Shown piece by piece: positions 42,896 to 52,167 of a stretch of DNA of 64,000 nucleotides; positions within the stretch are counted from its first letter, which is position 1; each line of letters begins with the position of its first letter. The DNA comes from Clostridia bacterium. GTDB lineage: Bacteria; Bacillota; Clostridia; Christensenellales; Aristaeellaceae. The notes beneath the pieces were generated by a model. That model had not been told where the DNA came from and did not search any database. It saw only the letters and a list, made by a program, of their open reading frames with translations. A program made the translations under genes and the position numbers. Location of the stretch: NCBI GenBank assembly GCA_017519405.1, contig JAFWSH010000006.1, forward strand, positions 73,284-137,283, read 5' to 3'.

Positions 42896-42924
42896 ATTAT
42901 AGCACAGGGCAGGCCATTTCGCAA
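42896..42924 (-). promoter_or_regulatory. Original tRNA-Arg promoter
   Basis: On the minus strand TTGCGA (42924-42919), 17 bases, TATAAT (42901-42896), 70 bases before the half tRNA. A transcript would pass through the half copy and then the intact tRNA. Confidence 0.75.
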
Positions 42925-43009
42925 GGCAGGAATTTGGGTGTGGCTGAGGGGAACGGAGATTCCAATCAGTCACCGGGAAGAGGGGAAACCGAAAACCTGG
43001 CCCGAAAAC

Positions 43010-43038
43010 TTGTTGAATCGATGCCCTGGTGGTATAAT
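43010..43038 (+). promoter_or_regulatory. Promoter of the LytTR regulator gene
   Basis: TTGTTG at 43010-43015, 17 bases, TATAAT at 43033-43038, about 97 bases before the start codon. Confidence 0.65.
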
Positions 43039-43135
43039 GGCGGAAGACATGAGAACAGCATCGCCAACAGGCAGGGTTGACCGATGACCATGGCCATCCG
43101 GCAGCCGGATCACAAACTGAAAGGGGGAGGAGCGA

Positions 43136-43849
43136 ATGCCGATCCGCGTGGCGATTGTGGAGGACGACCGGAGTGCCTCCGACCGGCTTCAGGAATGCCT
43201 GCAGCGCTATGCCGGGGAGAATATGCTGCAGCTGCGCATCAGTGTCTTCGAGCATCCGCTGCTCTTTCTGGAGCCCTACAGGGCGGACTATGACCTTGTG
43301 TTCATGGACATCCAGATGCCGCTGATGAACGGCATGGACGCCTCCCACAAGCTCCGGGAGGTGGACCCGAAGGTGGCCCTGGTGTTCGTCACCAGCCTGA
43401 CCCAGTTCGCGGTGGAGGGCTATGACGTGGGCGCCCTGGCCTACATCGTCAAGCCGTTCAACTACTACGACCTGTCCATCAAGCTGACCCGCATCCTGGA
43501 GCGGCTCCCGGCCCACGAGGGGGAGGACATCCTGGTGCCCACGGAGGTGGGGCAGGTGCGGCTGAGCTTCGACAGCATCCGCTATGTGGAAGTGCAGGGC
43601 CACCACCTGATCTACCACACCAGCCGCGGGGAATACACCCAATACAGCACCATGTCCAAAGCGGCAGAGAAGCTGGAGCCCTACGGCTTCGCCCGCTGCA
43701 ACAGCTGCTATCTGGTGAACCTGCACTGCGTGGAGGGGGTCCGGGGCTACACGGTGACAGTGGCGGGGGAGGAGCTGCGAATCAGCCAGCCCCGCAAGAA
43801 AGCGTTCATGCAGGCGCTGGGCGGGATGATCGGCCAGACGCGCTCCTGA
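43136..43849 (+). CDS. LytTR-family response regulator
   Basis: 237 residues. Receiver domain 1-120 with acidic pocket EDD (9-11), phosphorylation Asp in VFMDIQMP (about 58) and the late Lys in IVKPF. A LytTR DNA-binding domain covers 135-235. Family members such as AgrA bind direct repeats upstream of exported-protein genes. Its likely kinase is the GHKL protein at 45658-47025. GGGGGAGGAG precedes ATG 43136. A terminator follows directly. Confidence 0.92.
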   Translation: MPIRVAIVEDDRSASDRLQECLQRYAGENMLQLRISVFEHPLLFLEPYRADYDLVFMDIQMPLMNGMDASHKLREVDPKVALVFVTSLTQFAVEGYDVGALAYIVKPFNYYDLSIKLTRILERLPAHEGEDILVPTEVGQVRLSFDSIRYVEVQGHHLIYHTSRGEYTQYSTMSKAAEKLEPYGFARCNSCYLVNLHCVEGVRGYTVTVAGEELRISQPRKKAFMQALGGMIGQTRS

Positions 43850-43852
43850 TCC

Positions 43853-43876
43853 CAAGGCGGCCTTCGGGCCGCTTTT
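43853..43876 (+). terminator. Terminator after the LytTR gene
   Basis: GCGGCC-TTCG-GGCCGC hairpin followed by T4. Confidence 0.7.
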
Positions 43877-44016
43877 CATAATGTGTGCTGTTTTTTCAGG
43901 AGTTTGCGACGTGCTGCTGTCCTCTGCCGGCTGGTGGTGCTATGCTGCAAACAGACGCCTGCGGTTCTGCCGCCAGTCGAAAAACGTACTGTCCAGAGGA
44001 AACGAGGTTGCCGAAG

Positions 44017-44847
44017 ATGAGAAGAATCCTGATCGCACTGCTCGCCCTGATTGCCCTGCTGCTCCCCCTCGCCGCAGAATGCGAAGAGGGGTATGAGGAA
44101 CATCCGATGGTCAGCGAAGGCCTGAAGGTATACGGCCGCTTCTATACGCCGGAGGGAACGGAGGGTCCCTGGCCGACGGTCATCCTGAGCCACGGATTCG
44201 GCGGCACATGGGAGGAGAGCAAGCTGTACATCCCTCTGTTTCTGGAGCGGGGTGTGGCCTGCTATGTGTTCGATTTCCCCGGCGGTGCGCCCAAGAACCA
44301 GAGCGAGGGCAGCTTCCTGGAGATGTCTGTGCTGACGGAGAAGCAGCATCTGCTGAACATCATCGACGAGGTCTGCGCGATGCCGCAGGTGGACAAGGTG
44401 ATGCTGCTTGGTTTCAGCCAGGGCGGCGTGGTCACCGGGCTGGCGGCCGTGGAGCGTGCTGAGCAGATCGTGGGGGAGGTTCTCTTCTATCCTGCCTTGT
44501 GCATCAGCGACGACGGACATGCCGCCTACGGCGAAAAAGAAAACATCCCGGATGACCCCAAAGCCTTCTGGCAGACCGTCGGCAGGGTGTACTTCGAGGA
44601 TGTGTGGGATCTGGACCTGACCGGGATGGTCACGGCCTATGACGGGCCTGTGCTCATGTTCCACGGCACCAACGATCCGGCGGTCAATCACAGTTACTCC
44701 GTCCGCGCGGTGGAATTGTTCCACCACGGGGAACTGGTGCTGCTCAGCCGGATCGGACACGGCTTTGCCCAGCAGACCGTCAATCGGGTCTTTCCGGAAA
44801 TCGTTCGCTTCATGGATGCCGTTGGCCTGACCGGCGCGGAAGAATGA
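44017..44847 (+). CDS. Secreted alpha/beta-hydrolase (esterase-like)
   Basis: 276 residues from ATG 44017 (GAGG nine bases upstream). Signal peptide about 1-21. The alpha/beta-hydrolase core has oxyanion-side HGFGG, nucleophile Ser in GFSQGG, Asp in FHGTNDP and His in IGHGF near the end, so the catalytic triad is complete. Substrate unknown; an acyl or acetyl ester of plant polysaccharide is possible given the nearby glycosidase. It is followed after 18 bases by a second secreted esterase. Confidence 0.88.
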   Translation: MRRILIALLALIALLLPLAAECEEGYEEHPMVSEGLKVYGRFYTPEGTEGPWPTVILSHGFGGTWEESKLYIPLFLERGVACYVFDFPGGAPKNQSEGSFLEMSVLTEKQHLLNIIDEVCAMPQVDKVMLLGFSQGGVVTGLAAVERAEQIVGEVLFYPALCISDDGHAAYGEKENIPDDPKAFWQTVGRVYFEDVWDLDLTGMVTAYDGPVLMFHGTNDPAVNHSYSVRAVELFHHGELVLLSRIGHGFAQQTVNRVFPEIVRFMDAVGLTGAEE

Positions 44848-44865
44848 GAAGAGGAGGAAATTGTC

Positions 44866-45576
44866 ATGAAAAGAACGCTGTTGATTCTGTTGACACTGCT
44901 GTTGGCGCTCTCCTGTTCCGCTGTCTGCGCGGCCGCGGCTGAAGCCCCCGTGACCACCGTGGTCTGCGTAGGCGACAGCATCACCTTCGGCGCGGGCGTG
45001 ACCGGGCGGGAGAATACTTATCCCGCCATGCTGCAGACCATGCTGGGGGAAGGCTTTGTCGTCAAGAACTGCGGCGAAAACGGCAGAACGCTGCAGCGCG
45101 AGGGCATGCTGAACCCGCCGGATGCCAGCTTCAATTTCCCGATGACCTTCTGGGACAGCCGGGTGATGAACGCTGCGGTGGAAGCTGCCCCGGACATCGT
45201 GATCATCATGCTGGGCACCAACGATGCGAAGGCCTGGAACTGGAACGCGGAGAATTATACCGGCCAGTACGTCGAACTGATCCGGTTTTTCCGGTCGCTG
45301 CCGGGCGAGCCGCAGGTGTTTGCGGTGATTCCGCCACCCGGCTTCGACGCGCACGAAGGCGTGAATGCGGCGGATCCCATCGACAGGGAAATTCTGGCTG
45401 CGCTTGGAGACTGTATCCGTGAAGCGGCGCAGGCCTGCGGCTGCCCGGTGATTGATCTCTACAGCGCCTTTGAGGGACGCGGAGACCTGTTCCCGGACGG
45501 GATTCACCCCAACGCAGAGGGCAACCGCATCCTCGCCCGACAGATCTATGAAGCGCTGACCGCAGAAGCGGAATGA
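44866..45576 (+). CDS. Secreted SGNH/GDSL hydrolase
   Basis: 236 residues with a signal peptide (1-25). All four SGNH blocks are present: GDSIT near residue 37, Gly in block II (NCGENGRT), GTND near 118 and DGIHPN near 208. The family includes acetylxylan esterases, lipases and peptidoglycan deacetylases. It shares a transcript with the preceding esterase; GAGGAGG precedes ATG 44866. A bidirectional terminator follows. Confidence 0.92.
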   Translation: MKRTLLILLTLLLALSCSAVCAAAAEAPVTTVVCVGDSITFGAGVTGRENTYPAMLQTMLGEGFVVKNCGENGRTLQREGMLNPPDASFNFPMTFWDSRVMNAAVEAAPDIVIIMLGTNDAKAWNWNAENYTGQYVELIRFFRSLPGEPQVFAVIPPPGFDAHEGVNAADPIDREILAALGDCIREAAQACGCPVIDLYSAFEGRGDLFPDGIHPNAEGNRILARQIYEALTAEAE

Positions 45577-45590
45577 GTCATCTTCATCTG

Positions 45591-45634
45591 AAAAACCGCA
45601 GCTCTGGCATGCAATCAGATGCTGCGGTTTTTTT
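45591..45634. terminator. Bidirectional terminator between SGNH hydrolase and kinase
   Basis: AAAAACCGCAGC and GCTGCGGTTTTTTT form the stem; A- and T-runs serve both converging genes. Confidence 0.9.
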
Positions 45635-45657
45635 GCCGGCGGTGTGCACGGGTTCTG

Positions 45658-47025
45658 TCACTGGAGGCCGGCCGGCTTTCCGTCGTCGGCTGCAGGCTTC
45701 CGCAGGGTGATATAGAGCCGGAAGATCCCGCTGCGCGCTTCCATGGCCATATGGCCGTGGTACTGCTCGGCGATGTAGCGCATGCTCATGGTGCCGAAGC
45801 CGTGGCGGTTCACGTCCTGCTTGCCGGTAAATGCCACGCCGCCGCGGATGTCGGGCTCCTCGGCGTAGTAATTGGTGACGGTGACGGCGACCTCTTCCCC
45901 CAGGTCCTCCACATTCATGCTGATGATCCGCTGCTGGGGGTCCTCCACCTTCCGCACTGCCTCCATGGCGTTGCGCAGGGCGTTGGAGAAGAGGGCGTAG
46001 ATGTGCCGGGTGCGCATGAAGGACAGGGCCCTGCCGTCCGCCAGGCAGGAGAGTTGGATCTGATCCCGCCGACAGGCCAGCTGGTTCTCGTAGAGCACCA
46101 CGTCCAGTACCTCGCTGCCGGTTTTGATGGTGCTGTCGTAGATGTTCATGGCCTCCTGCAGCGAGCGGACCTCCTCGTCCGTCAGCCGCCCGGCCAGGTT
46201 GGCCAGCTGGTGCTTGAGATCGTGGCAGCGCATGTTGATGAGGGCAATGTTCTCCCGGTTCTGCTCATACTGCTTGCGCTCCTCGGCCATGACACGCTCC
46301 ATCACCGCCAGCTCCGTGCGGGCTTGGCCCTGGGAGACAATGCCGGAGCGGATCAGCAGGATCAGCAGGGCGAAGGCCAGCCCATAGACGCGGGAAATGA
46401 TGAACAGCGGCTGGCTCTCCCCGCGGTGCTCCAGCGTGAAGGTGGCAAACAGGGTCACCAGCACGAGGATCGCCATGCTCAGCACCGCCAGCTGCCGCAG
46501 GCTCCGCACGTCGTCGGAGTGCAGCCTCCGCCGGCCGAAAAGGAGATACACCGACAGGGTGAGCAGGAAGCGGATCAGGAGATAGACCAGCAGATCCCAG
46601 CCCATGTCCCCGGTGGTGAAAAAGAGCAGAGCCGCGGAGGTGTCGACGCCAAAGGGAATCATGAGCAGATCGTAAACCGTCGCCACGATCTCCTCCGCCG
46701 CCACCGCCGCGCACCAGGTGCTCAACACCGAAAAGGGGTGATCGTCCAGGATCAGGAAGAGCACCGGCAGGGTGAAGCCGACGTTGATGAGCATCACCGG
46801 CAGCCTGGTGGCCGCGTCCGGCCAGTGGGTTCGCATCCAGACCGCCGGCACCAGCAGTGCCAGCCAGATCCCGATCGATACCAGGATTCGCGGCCAGAGG
46901 GGCCGGCGCTTTTTGATGGGGATGGCGAATAGCAGGGCGGCCATCCAGAACTGCAGCTGGGTCATGCCCACAGTAAACAACTGCCGGGTGTAAATCCCCG
47001 CCAGATTCGCAATCAGGCTGTACAG
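45658..47025 (-). CDS. GHKL-family sensor histidine kinase (AgrC/CitA-like)
   Basis: About 455 residues. Six or seven membrane helices fill 1-235, a helical linker carries the phospho-acceptor His in RCHDLKHQLANL, and the GHKL ATPase has NALRNAMEA and GFGTMSMRYI. It probably phosphorylates the LytTR regulator at 43136. The start is uncertain: in-frame ATGs at 47094 and 47082 lie upstream of the promoter's transcription start, so initiation at CTG 47025, eight bases after GGGAGGAGG, fits best. Confidence 0.88.
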   Translation of the reverse strand: MYSLIANLAGIYTRQLFTVGMTQLQFWMAALLFAIPIKKRRPLWPRILVSIGIWLALLVPAVWMRTHWPDAATRLPVMLINVGFTLPVLFLILDDHPFSVLSTWCAAVAAEEIVATVYDLLMIPFGVDTSAALLFFTTGDMGWDLLVYLLIRFLLTLSVYLLFGRRRLHSDDVRSLRQLAVLSMAILVLVTLFATFTLEHRGESQPLFIISRVYGLAFALLILLIRSGIVSQGQARTELAVMERVMAEERKQYEQNRENIALINMRCHDLKHQLANLAGRLTDEEVRSLQEAMNIYDSTIKTGSEVLDVVLYENQLACRRDQIQLSCLADGRALSFMRTRHIYALFSNALRNAMEAVRKVEDPQQRIISMNVEDLGEEVAVTVTNYYAEEPDIRGGVAFTGKQDVNRHGFGTMSMRYIAEQYHGHMAMEARSGIFRLYITLRKPAADDGKPAGLQ

Positions 47026-47065
47026 AACGCATCCCTCCTCCCGCTGCCTGTATTTCAGTAACAAG

Positions 47066-47094
47066 AGTATATCCCCGCCCATCGTCCGGGTCAA
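47066..47094 (-). promoter_or_regulatory. Promoter of the GHKL kinase gene
   Basis: On the minus strand TTGACC (47094-47089), 17 bases, TATACT (47071-47066). Confidence 0.75.
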
Positions 47095-47153
47095 GACCGG
47101 GTTTCACGCGGTTTTTAGTTTGTGCCGAAAACTTGCAGCTTATGCTGTTCCGG

Positions 47154-47182
47154 TTGCGGCCCTCCCGCGTCAAGGGTATAGT
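47154..47182 (+). promoter_or_regulatory. Promoter of the secreted protein gene at 47230
   Basis: TTGCGG at 47154-47159, 17 bases, TATAGT at 47177-47182, about 40 bases before the GGAGG site. Confidence 0.65.
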
Positions 47183-47229
47183 GAAGCCATCAACCGGACA
47201 CACCGGACCGAATGAAGGAGGAAATCCCG

Positions 47230-47757
47230 ATGAAAAAGCTGATCGCCCTGCTGCTCACCCTGTGCATGATGCTCTCCGCCGCCTCCGTGATGGCCGAGGA
47301 CTGGACCGCCCACGAAGGCTGGCTCCAGGAGGACTGGGACGCCAAGACCGTGAAGTATCAGTTCACCGGCGAGTGGGAGCTGGCCGAGTACAACATCCAC
47401 TTCATGTTCCTGATCAACCTCTACGAGGACGGCTCCGCCCTGGTCGATCAGCGGAGCATCGCCTCCGCCTCCTCCTACTGCCAGTTCGGCTACTGGTCCG
47501 AGGAGCAGACCGAGGACGGCAACGAGATTGCCTTCGACACCCTGTACTGCACCTCCGTGGATGGCTCCGAGCTGGTGGCCCACGAGTACAGCTTCGAGCT
47601 GTATGAGGAGGAGGACGGCAACTACTCCTTCGGGTACACCTTCGGCATCGCTCCCGGCCAGTACTTCCGCGACGTGGACATGACCGGCGGCGCCGAGATC
47701 GCCTATGCCACCCTGGCGGCCTTCCACGAGGCGGTGGACGTGCCGGCTGCCGAGTAA
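47230..47757 (+). CDS. Secreted hypothetical protein
   Basis: 175 residues from ATG 47230 (GGAGG eight bases upstream). Signal peptide MKKLIALLLTLCMML...ASVMA; the mature part is acidic, aromatic-rich and probably beta-sandwich, with two cysteines. No family recognised. It is followed by the membrane-anchored GH3 glycosidase, and divergent from the kinase gene, so it may be a surface protein under LytTR control. That link is inference. Confidence 0.8.
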   Translation: MKKLIALLLTLCMMLSAASVMAEDWTAHEGWLQEDWDAKTVKYQFTGEWELAEYNIHFMFLINLYEDGSALVDQRSIASASSYCQFGYWSEEQTEDGNEIAFDTLYCTSVDGSELVAHEYSFELYEEEDGNYSFGYTFGIAPGQYFRDVDMTGGAEIAYATLAAFHEAVDVPAAE

Positions 47758-47824
47758 CCGGAAACAACAGCAGCGGGAGGTTCGGCACAGCCGGATCTCC
47801 CGATTTTGAACGGAGGGAAGCGCA

Positions 47825-50800
47825 ATGAGCGAGAAACAGAAGAACCGCCGCAGCCTGTGGCTGGGCCTGTGGTGCCTGGTGCTGGTGCTGGTCATCCTGA
47901 TCAACTGCTGGGTCACCTCCTACGCCGTCAGCTGGGACAGCGTGCTCACGGGCTATTTCGGCATCATCGAGGACAAGCAGCCGGAGACCGATGCATCCCA
48001 GGAGAAGCCCCAGCGCTTCGTCGACCTGGACGCCCTGCGGGAAGCCGAGCGGGCCGCGGAGCTGGAGATCGTGGACGAGGGCGTGGTGCTGCTGCAGAAC
48101 AACGATAACGCCCTGCCCTTGGCCAAGGGGAGCAAGGTCAGCGTCTTCGGCCAGACTGCCCAGATGTGGATGACCAAGGAGAAGCTCACCAACACCAAGG
48201 ACACGGTGTTCCTGGAGTCCCTGGAGGCGGCGGGCCTCACCGTCAACGGCTCCCTGCGCAAGATGTACAAGCAGAGCAAGCACACCAAGTGGGGCAATGG
48301 CGCCAACCTGGGCAACGGCGGCATCGCCGGCACCTGGGCGGTGGACGAGGTGCCTGCCTCCGAGTATAAGGACTCCGTGAAGGAGAGTTTTGCCGAGTAC
48401 CATGACGCGGCCATCGTGGTCATCACCCGGGGCGGCAGCGAGGGCGGCGACCTGCCCCGCTACATGGGCCGCTACAATGGCAGCGACGAGGACGACTACC
48501 TCTCCCTGAGCCCTGAGGAGAAGGACGTGCTGGCCATGGTGGGCGCCTCCTTCGACCGGGTGATCGTGGTGCTGCACACCACCAACGCCATGTCCATGGC
48601 GGAGATCCTGGACCCTCAGTACGGCGTGGACGCGGTTCTGTGGGTCTCCGGCACCGGCGAGGACGGCGTGCAGGAGATGGGAAAGATTCTGGTGGGAGAC
48701 GTCAACCCCTCCGGCCGGAACATCGACACTTATGTCTATGACAACTTCTCCGCCCCGGCCATGCAGAACTTCGGCGACTTCCGCTTCACCTCCGGCGGCA
48801 AGCTGATCGACGCCACCACCACCACCGTGGGGGGCACCTACTCCTATCAGCACTACGCCGAGGGCATCTACATCGGCTACAAGTATTACGAGACCCGCTA
48901 CGAGGACAAGGTGCTGGGCGCGGCGAACGTGGGGGATTACGACTACGCTGCCACGGTGGCCTACCCCTTCGGCTGGGGCTTGAGTTACACCACCTTCGAC
49001 TGGTCCGGCTTCCAGGCCGCAGGTCCCGACAAGGACGGCAATTTCACCCTGTCTGTGACGGTGACCAACAGCGGCGCCGCCACTGGCAAGGACGTGGTGC
49101 AGCTGTATTACCAGGCGCCCTACACCGACTATGACCGGCAGAATGGCGTGGAGAAGGCGGCTGTGAATCTGCTGGACTTCGGCAAGACGAAGCTCCTCCA
49201 GCCCGGTGAGTCCGAGACCCTGACCATCACCGCCCGGCTGGAGGACATGAAGTCCTACGACAGCAAGGGTCACAAGACCTACATCCTGGAGGAGGGCGAC
49301 TACTGGCTGACCCTGGCCCGGGACGCCCACGAGGCCATCAATAATATCCTGGCCGCCAAGGGCTTCTCCGCCGCCAACGGCATGACGGCAGCGGGCGACA
49401 GCTCCCGCGTTTACCGCCACGCCCAGGGCGGGATGAAGCTCCTGGACAAGGCTGTGACGGGCGGCACCATCTCCAACCAGTTTGACGACTGCGTCCTGGA
49501 GGACGCAGTGTACCTCTCCCGCAGCAACTGGGCTGCCATGGACAGCGACGGCCTGCGCTACGCCGACGGCAGGGTGGAGGGCGTGTCCGAGACCATGGAC
49601 AGCACGAAGTTCGCTTATACCCACGAGGCCGCGGAGTGGATCGTGAAGGCGCTGACCAGCGAGGGCTGGGATGTGGCCGGCAATCCCCTGGCCATGGACG
49701 ACACCGCCTGGCCCGAGGTGAAATACGGCCAGGCCGGCAGCCTCAAGCTGGAGGACATGGTGGGCAAGCCCCTGACGGATCCCGACTGGGAGCGCCTCAT
49801 CTCCCAGCTCACCCAGGCCGAGCAGCTGGAGATCATCGGCAAGGCCATGTACGTCACCCCCGCCATGGACAAGATCGGCAAGCCGGTGGCCAACTCCCTG
49901 GACGGCCCCCAGGGCATGATCGACTACGTCTCCGGCGGCACCGGCTACCAGTTCACCGATGAAAACATGCTGGGCGCCACCTGGAACAAGGAACTGGTGG
50001 AGAAGATGGCGGACCTGACCAGCATGGAGTTCACCATGAAGGGCGTCACCGCCTGGTGGGCGCCGGCAGTGAACATCCACCGCACCGCCTTCTCCGGCCG
50101 GAACTTCGAGTACTATTCCGAGGACGGCACCTTCACCGGCATCATGGCCACGGTGGCGGTGAAGGCCGCGAAGGCCAACGGCGTCAACTGCCAGGTGAAG
50201 CACTTCTTCCTCAACGACCAGGAGTTCAACCGGGGCGCCAACGGCCGTCTCGCCCCCTTCTGCGGGGAACAGGCCATCCGCGAAATCTACATGAAGCCCT
50301 TCGAGATGGCCATCGTGGACGGCGGCGCGGCGGGCATCATGCTCTCCATGGCCCGCGTCGGCACCCGCATTGCCCCCGGCAGCTGGGCGGTGTGCACCGG
50401 CATCCTCCGCAACGAGTGGGGCATGACCGGCGCCATCATCACCGACGCCCAGTCCCTGACCCCCAGGGAGGCCGAGCAGGCCCTGGCCGCGGGCTGCGAC
50501 CTGGTCTGCACCACCCGCATGACCGAGTACCTGGACAGCACCCTGGCCTCCCGGGGCGGCCAATACAGTCTGCAGAACGCGGTGAAGCACACCCTGCACA
50601 TGCAGGCCAACAGCGCCTCCTTCGACGTGAAAGTGGCCACCGGCTACCCCATCTACAAGCTCCTCCTCATCGCCTACAACGTGCTGACCTTCATCTACAT
50701 GGCCTGGGCGACGCTGGAGATTGTCCACAAGCTGTACCCCGAGAAGAAGCTGCTGAGCAGAAAGGGTTTCCTCATCCTCCGGATCGTCCTGGGGGCCATC

Positions 50801-50887
50801 GGCCTCATCATCCTGGGGGTGCTGCTGTACATGTTCTTCACCACCTGGCTTCCCGTGCTGCAGTTCGCCCTGCAGACGGCGGTGTAA
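47825..50887 (+). CDS. Membrane-anchored GH3-family glycosidase with swapped domains
   Basis: 1020 residues. One membrane helix lies near 12-34 and two near 915-1000. The GH3 C-terminal alpha/beta sandwich comes first (about 75-380), then a fibronectin-III-like domain (385-500), then the TIM barrel (about 610-930) with WWAPAVNIHR and the likely nucleophile Asp in IITDAQS. Normal GH3 order is barrel first; the swapped order is known in some clostridial enzymes. It probably cleaves beta-glucosides or xylosides at the cell surface. GGAGGGAAG precedes ATG 47825. Confidence 0.88.
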   Translation: MSEKQKNRRSLWLGLWCLVLVLVILINCWVTSYAVSWDSVLTGYFGIIEDKQPETDASQEKPQRFVDLDALREAERAAELEIVDEGVVLLQNNDNALPLAKGSKVSVFGQTAQMWMTKEKLTNTKDTVFLESLEAAGLTVNGSLRKMYKQSKHTKWGNGANLGNGGIAGTWAVDEVPASEYKDSVKESFAEYHDAAIVVITRGGSEGGDLPRYMGRYNGSDEDDYLSLSPEEKDVLAMVGASFDRVIVVLHTTNAMSMAEILDPQYGVDAVLWVSGTGEDGVQEMGKILVGDVNPSGRNIDTYVYDNFSAPAMQNFGDFRFTSGGKLIDATTTTVGGTYSYQHYAEGIYIGYKYYETRYEDKVLGAANVGDYDYAATVAYPFGWGLSYTTFDWSGFQAAGPDKDGNFTLSVTVTNSGAATGKDVVQLYYQAPYTDYDRQNGVEKAAVNLLDFGKTKLLQPGESETLTITARLEDMKSYDSKGHKTYILEEGDYWLTLARDAHEAINNILAAKGFSAANGMTAAGDSSRVYRHAQGGMKLLDKAVTGGTISNQFDDCVLEDAVYLSRSNWAAMDSDGLRYADGRVEGVSETMDSTKFAYTHEAAEWIVKALTSEGWDVAGNPLAMDDTAWPEVKYGQAGSLKLEDMVGKPLTDPDWERLISQLTQAEQLEIIGKAMYVTPAMDKIGKPVANSLDGPQGMIDYVSGGTGYQFTDENMLGATWNKELVEKMADLTSMEFTMKGVTAWWAPAVNIHRTAFSGRNFEYYSEDGTFTGIMATVAVKAAKANGVNCQVKHFFLNDQEFNRGANGRLAPFCGEQAIREIYMKPFEMAIVDGGAAGIMLSMARVGTRIAPGSWAVCTGILRNEWGMTGAIITDAQSLTPREAEQALAAGCDLVCTTRMTEYLDSTLASRGGQYSLQNAVKHTLHMQANSASFDVKVATGYPIYKLLLIAYNVLTFIYMAWATLEIVHKLYPEKKLLSRKGFLILRIVLGAIGLIILGVLLYMFFTTWLPVLQFALQTAV

Positions 50888-50917
50888 TCCCGCAGTGCCT
50901 GACCCGATATGAGAAAA

Positions 50918-50962
50918 GAGCCTTCGAAGACCGGGAAACCGTGCCTTCGAAGGCTCTCTTTC
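50918..50962. terminator. Terminator between GH3 gene and the convergent secreted gene
   Basis: GAGCCTTCGAAG and CTTCGAAGGCTC form a perfect 12-bp stem, followed by TCTTT. Confidence 0.85.
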
Positions 50963-50992
50963 CATGTTTTGGACGGAGTGTGATAACTCCTG

Positions 50993-51937
50993 TTACTCAG
51001 CGAGGAAGACCGGATCCCATCCGTAGTCCCGGTAGGCCGCAATGGAGAGTCCGTTGGCCTGCACATAGCCGCGGATGAAGCGGCAGCGGGCTTCCTGCGT
51101 GATGGCGCTCCGGGCGTCCGAGGCGTCGCCGAATGCCGCCAGCAGGGCCTCGTCGTTCTCTGCAAGGGCCTGCAGGCTGCTGCTGTAGGCGTCTCCCTCC
51201 TCGGGCACCGCGAGGGAGACCACCTGCCAGCCATCCCCCTCCCGGACCAGGGTGGCGGCGCAGGGGGTCAGACCGCCGGCGATGCACAGCAGCGTGTCCT
51301 CCTGCCGGACGTAGATGTCGTCCCAGAGACAGGCCCAGACCTTCCTGTGGGTCTCATCGACGTCAGCCGTCTTCAGGACGATGACGGTGGGAATCCAGGT
51401 GTCGCCGGGTTTGCGCAGGTACATGCCGGCCTGGCCCTGCTCCACCATCCAGGACACCAGGGCTGCCTCCACGGGATCCTCGCCGGTGCAGGCGTAGGCG
51501 GGCAGGCCGGGGGCACGCTCGAACCAGGTCACCTCCGCGTCCTCCCCGCCATTGTGCCAGGCCAGCAGCGGCGCTTCTTCGCTGCCGCCCGGGACGAGGC
51601 TGCCCTCCAGATGCTCGGCGGCCGGGGGCACGATGAACCCGCCTTCGCTGTCCATGTCAAAGCGGGTGCCATCGGTGTAGACCAGGGCGTTCAGCGCCGC
51701 GTCGTAGCGGGCAGTGCAGGTGATGCGGTATGCGCCGTGGGTCATGGGGGAGGTGATGACCACCTTCCAGCCGTCGTCGGCGTCCCGGATGTCCAGGGTG
51801 GTGAATTGGGTATCCTTTTCCTGCCACTCGCCGTACACGAGGCTGTCCGGCGCCTCAGACGCCGTGTCGTCAGCGGCGGCGAGCCCCGCGAGGAGGGCCA
51901 GGACCAGTGCCAGGATGAGGGAAACAATGCGCTTCAT
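50993..51937 (-). CDS. Secreted hypothetical protein
   Basis: 314 residues with a clear signal peptide (MKRIVSLILALVLALLAG...AAA). The mature protein is Trp/Asp-rich, beta-predicted in its first half and helical in the last 60 residues. No catalytic motif seen. It is transcribed alone, convergent with the GH3 gene; only a TATAAT-like -10 box can be seen upstream, at 51991-51996. Unknown role at the cell surface. Confidence 0.75.
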   Translation of the reverse strand: MKRIVSLILALVLALLAGLAAADDTASEAPDSLVYGEWQEKDTQFTTLDIRDADDGWKVVITSPMTHGAYRITCTARYDAALNALVYTDGTRFDMDSEGGFIVPPAAEHLEGSLVPGGSEEAPLLAWHNGGEDAEVTWFERAPGLPAYACTGEDPVEAALVSWMVEQGQAGMYLRKPGDTWIPTVIVLKTADVDETHRKVWACLWDDIYVRQEDTLLCIAGGLTPCAATLVREGDGWQVVSLAVPEEGDAYSSSLQALAENDEALLAAFGDASDARSAITQEARCRFIRGYVQANGLSIAAYRDYGWDPVFLAE

Positions 51938-52083
51938 GATGAACTCTGTGCCTCTTTTCCTTGCTTTCGGGTGCTGTGCGCACCCGTCCCATTATACGCC
52001 TCAAAGGCCGGTTTCGTTCCCCGGCGCGTGAATTTCTTTTTTTGCCGGCGTGCCGGTGCCGGGTTCCTCCGCTGCGGCCTGCT

Positions 52084-52112
52084 TGCCATTCCGGCGGAAT
52101 TCTGGTATGATG
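52084..52112 (+). promoter_or_regulatory. Promoter of the serine dehydratase operon
   Basis: TTGCCA at 52084-52089, 17 bases, TATGAT at 52107-52112. Confidence 0.7.
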
Positions 52113-52167
52113 CCCTCAGCAGCAAGGCATTGTGATGTGTTCGGAAAACAAAAAAGGAGCATCGCCC

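Noticed and set aside
43876-45507. A 543-residue frame antisense to the two esterases
   Set aside because: Composition is H/R/Q/G-rich with no domain; the plus strand carries two complete hydrolases with signal peptides.
47414-50965. A 1183-residue open frame antisense to the GH3 gene
   Set aside because: It is a shadow of GC-rich codons: its protein is low-complexity (G, V, H, A, L) with no motif, while the plus strand holds a full GH3 enzyme with a good start.
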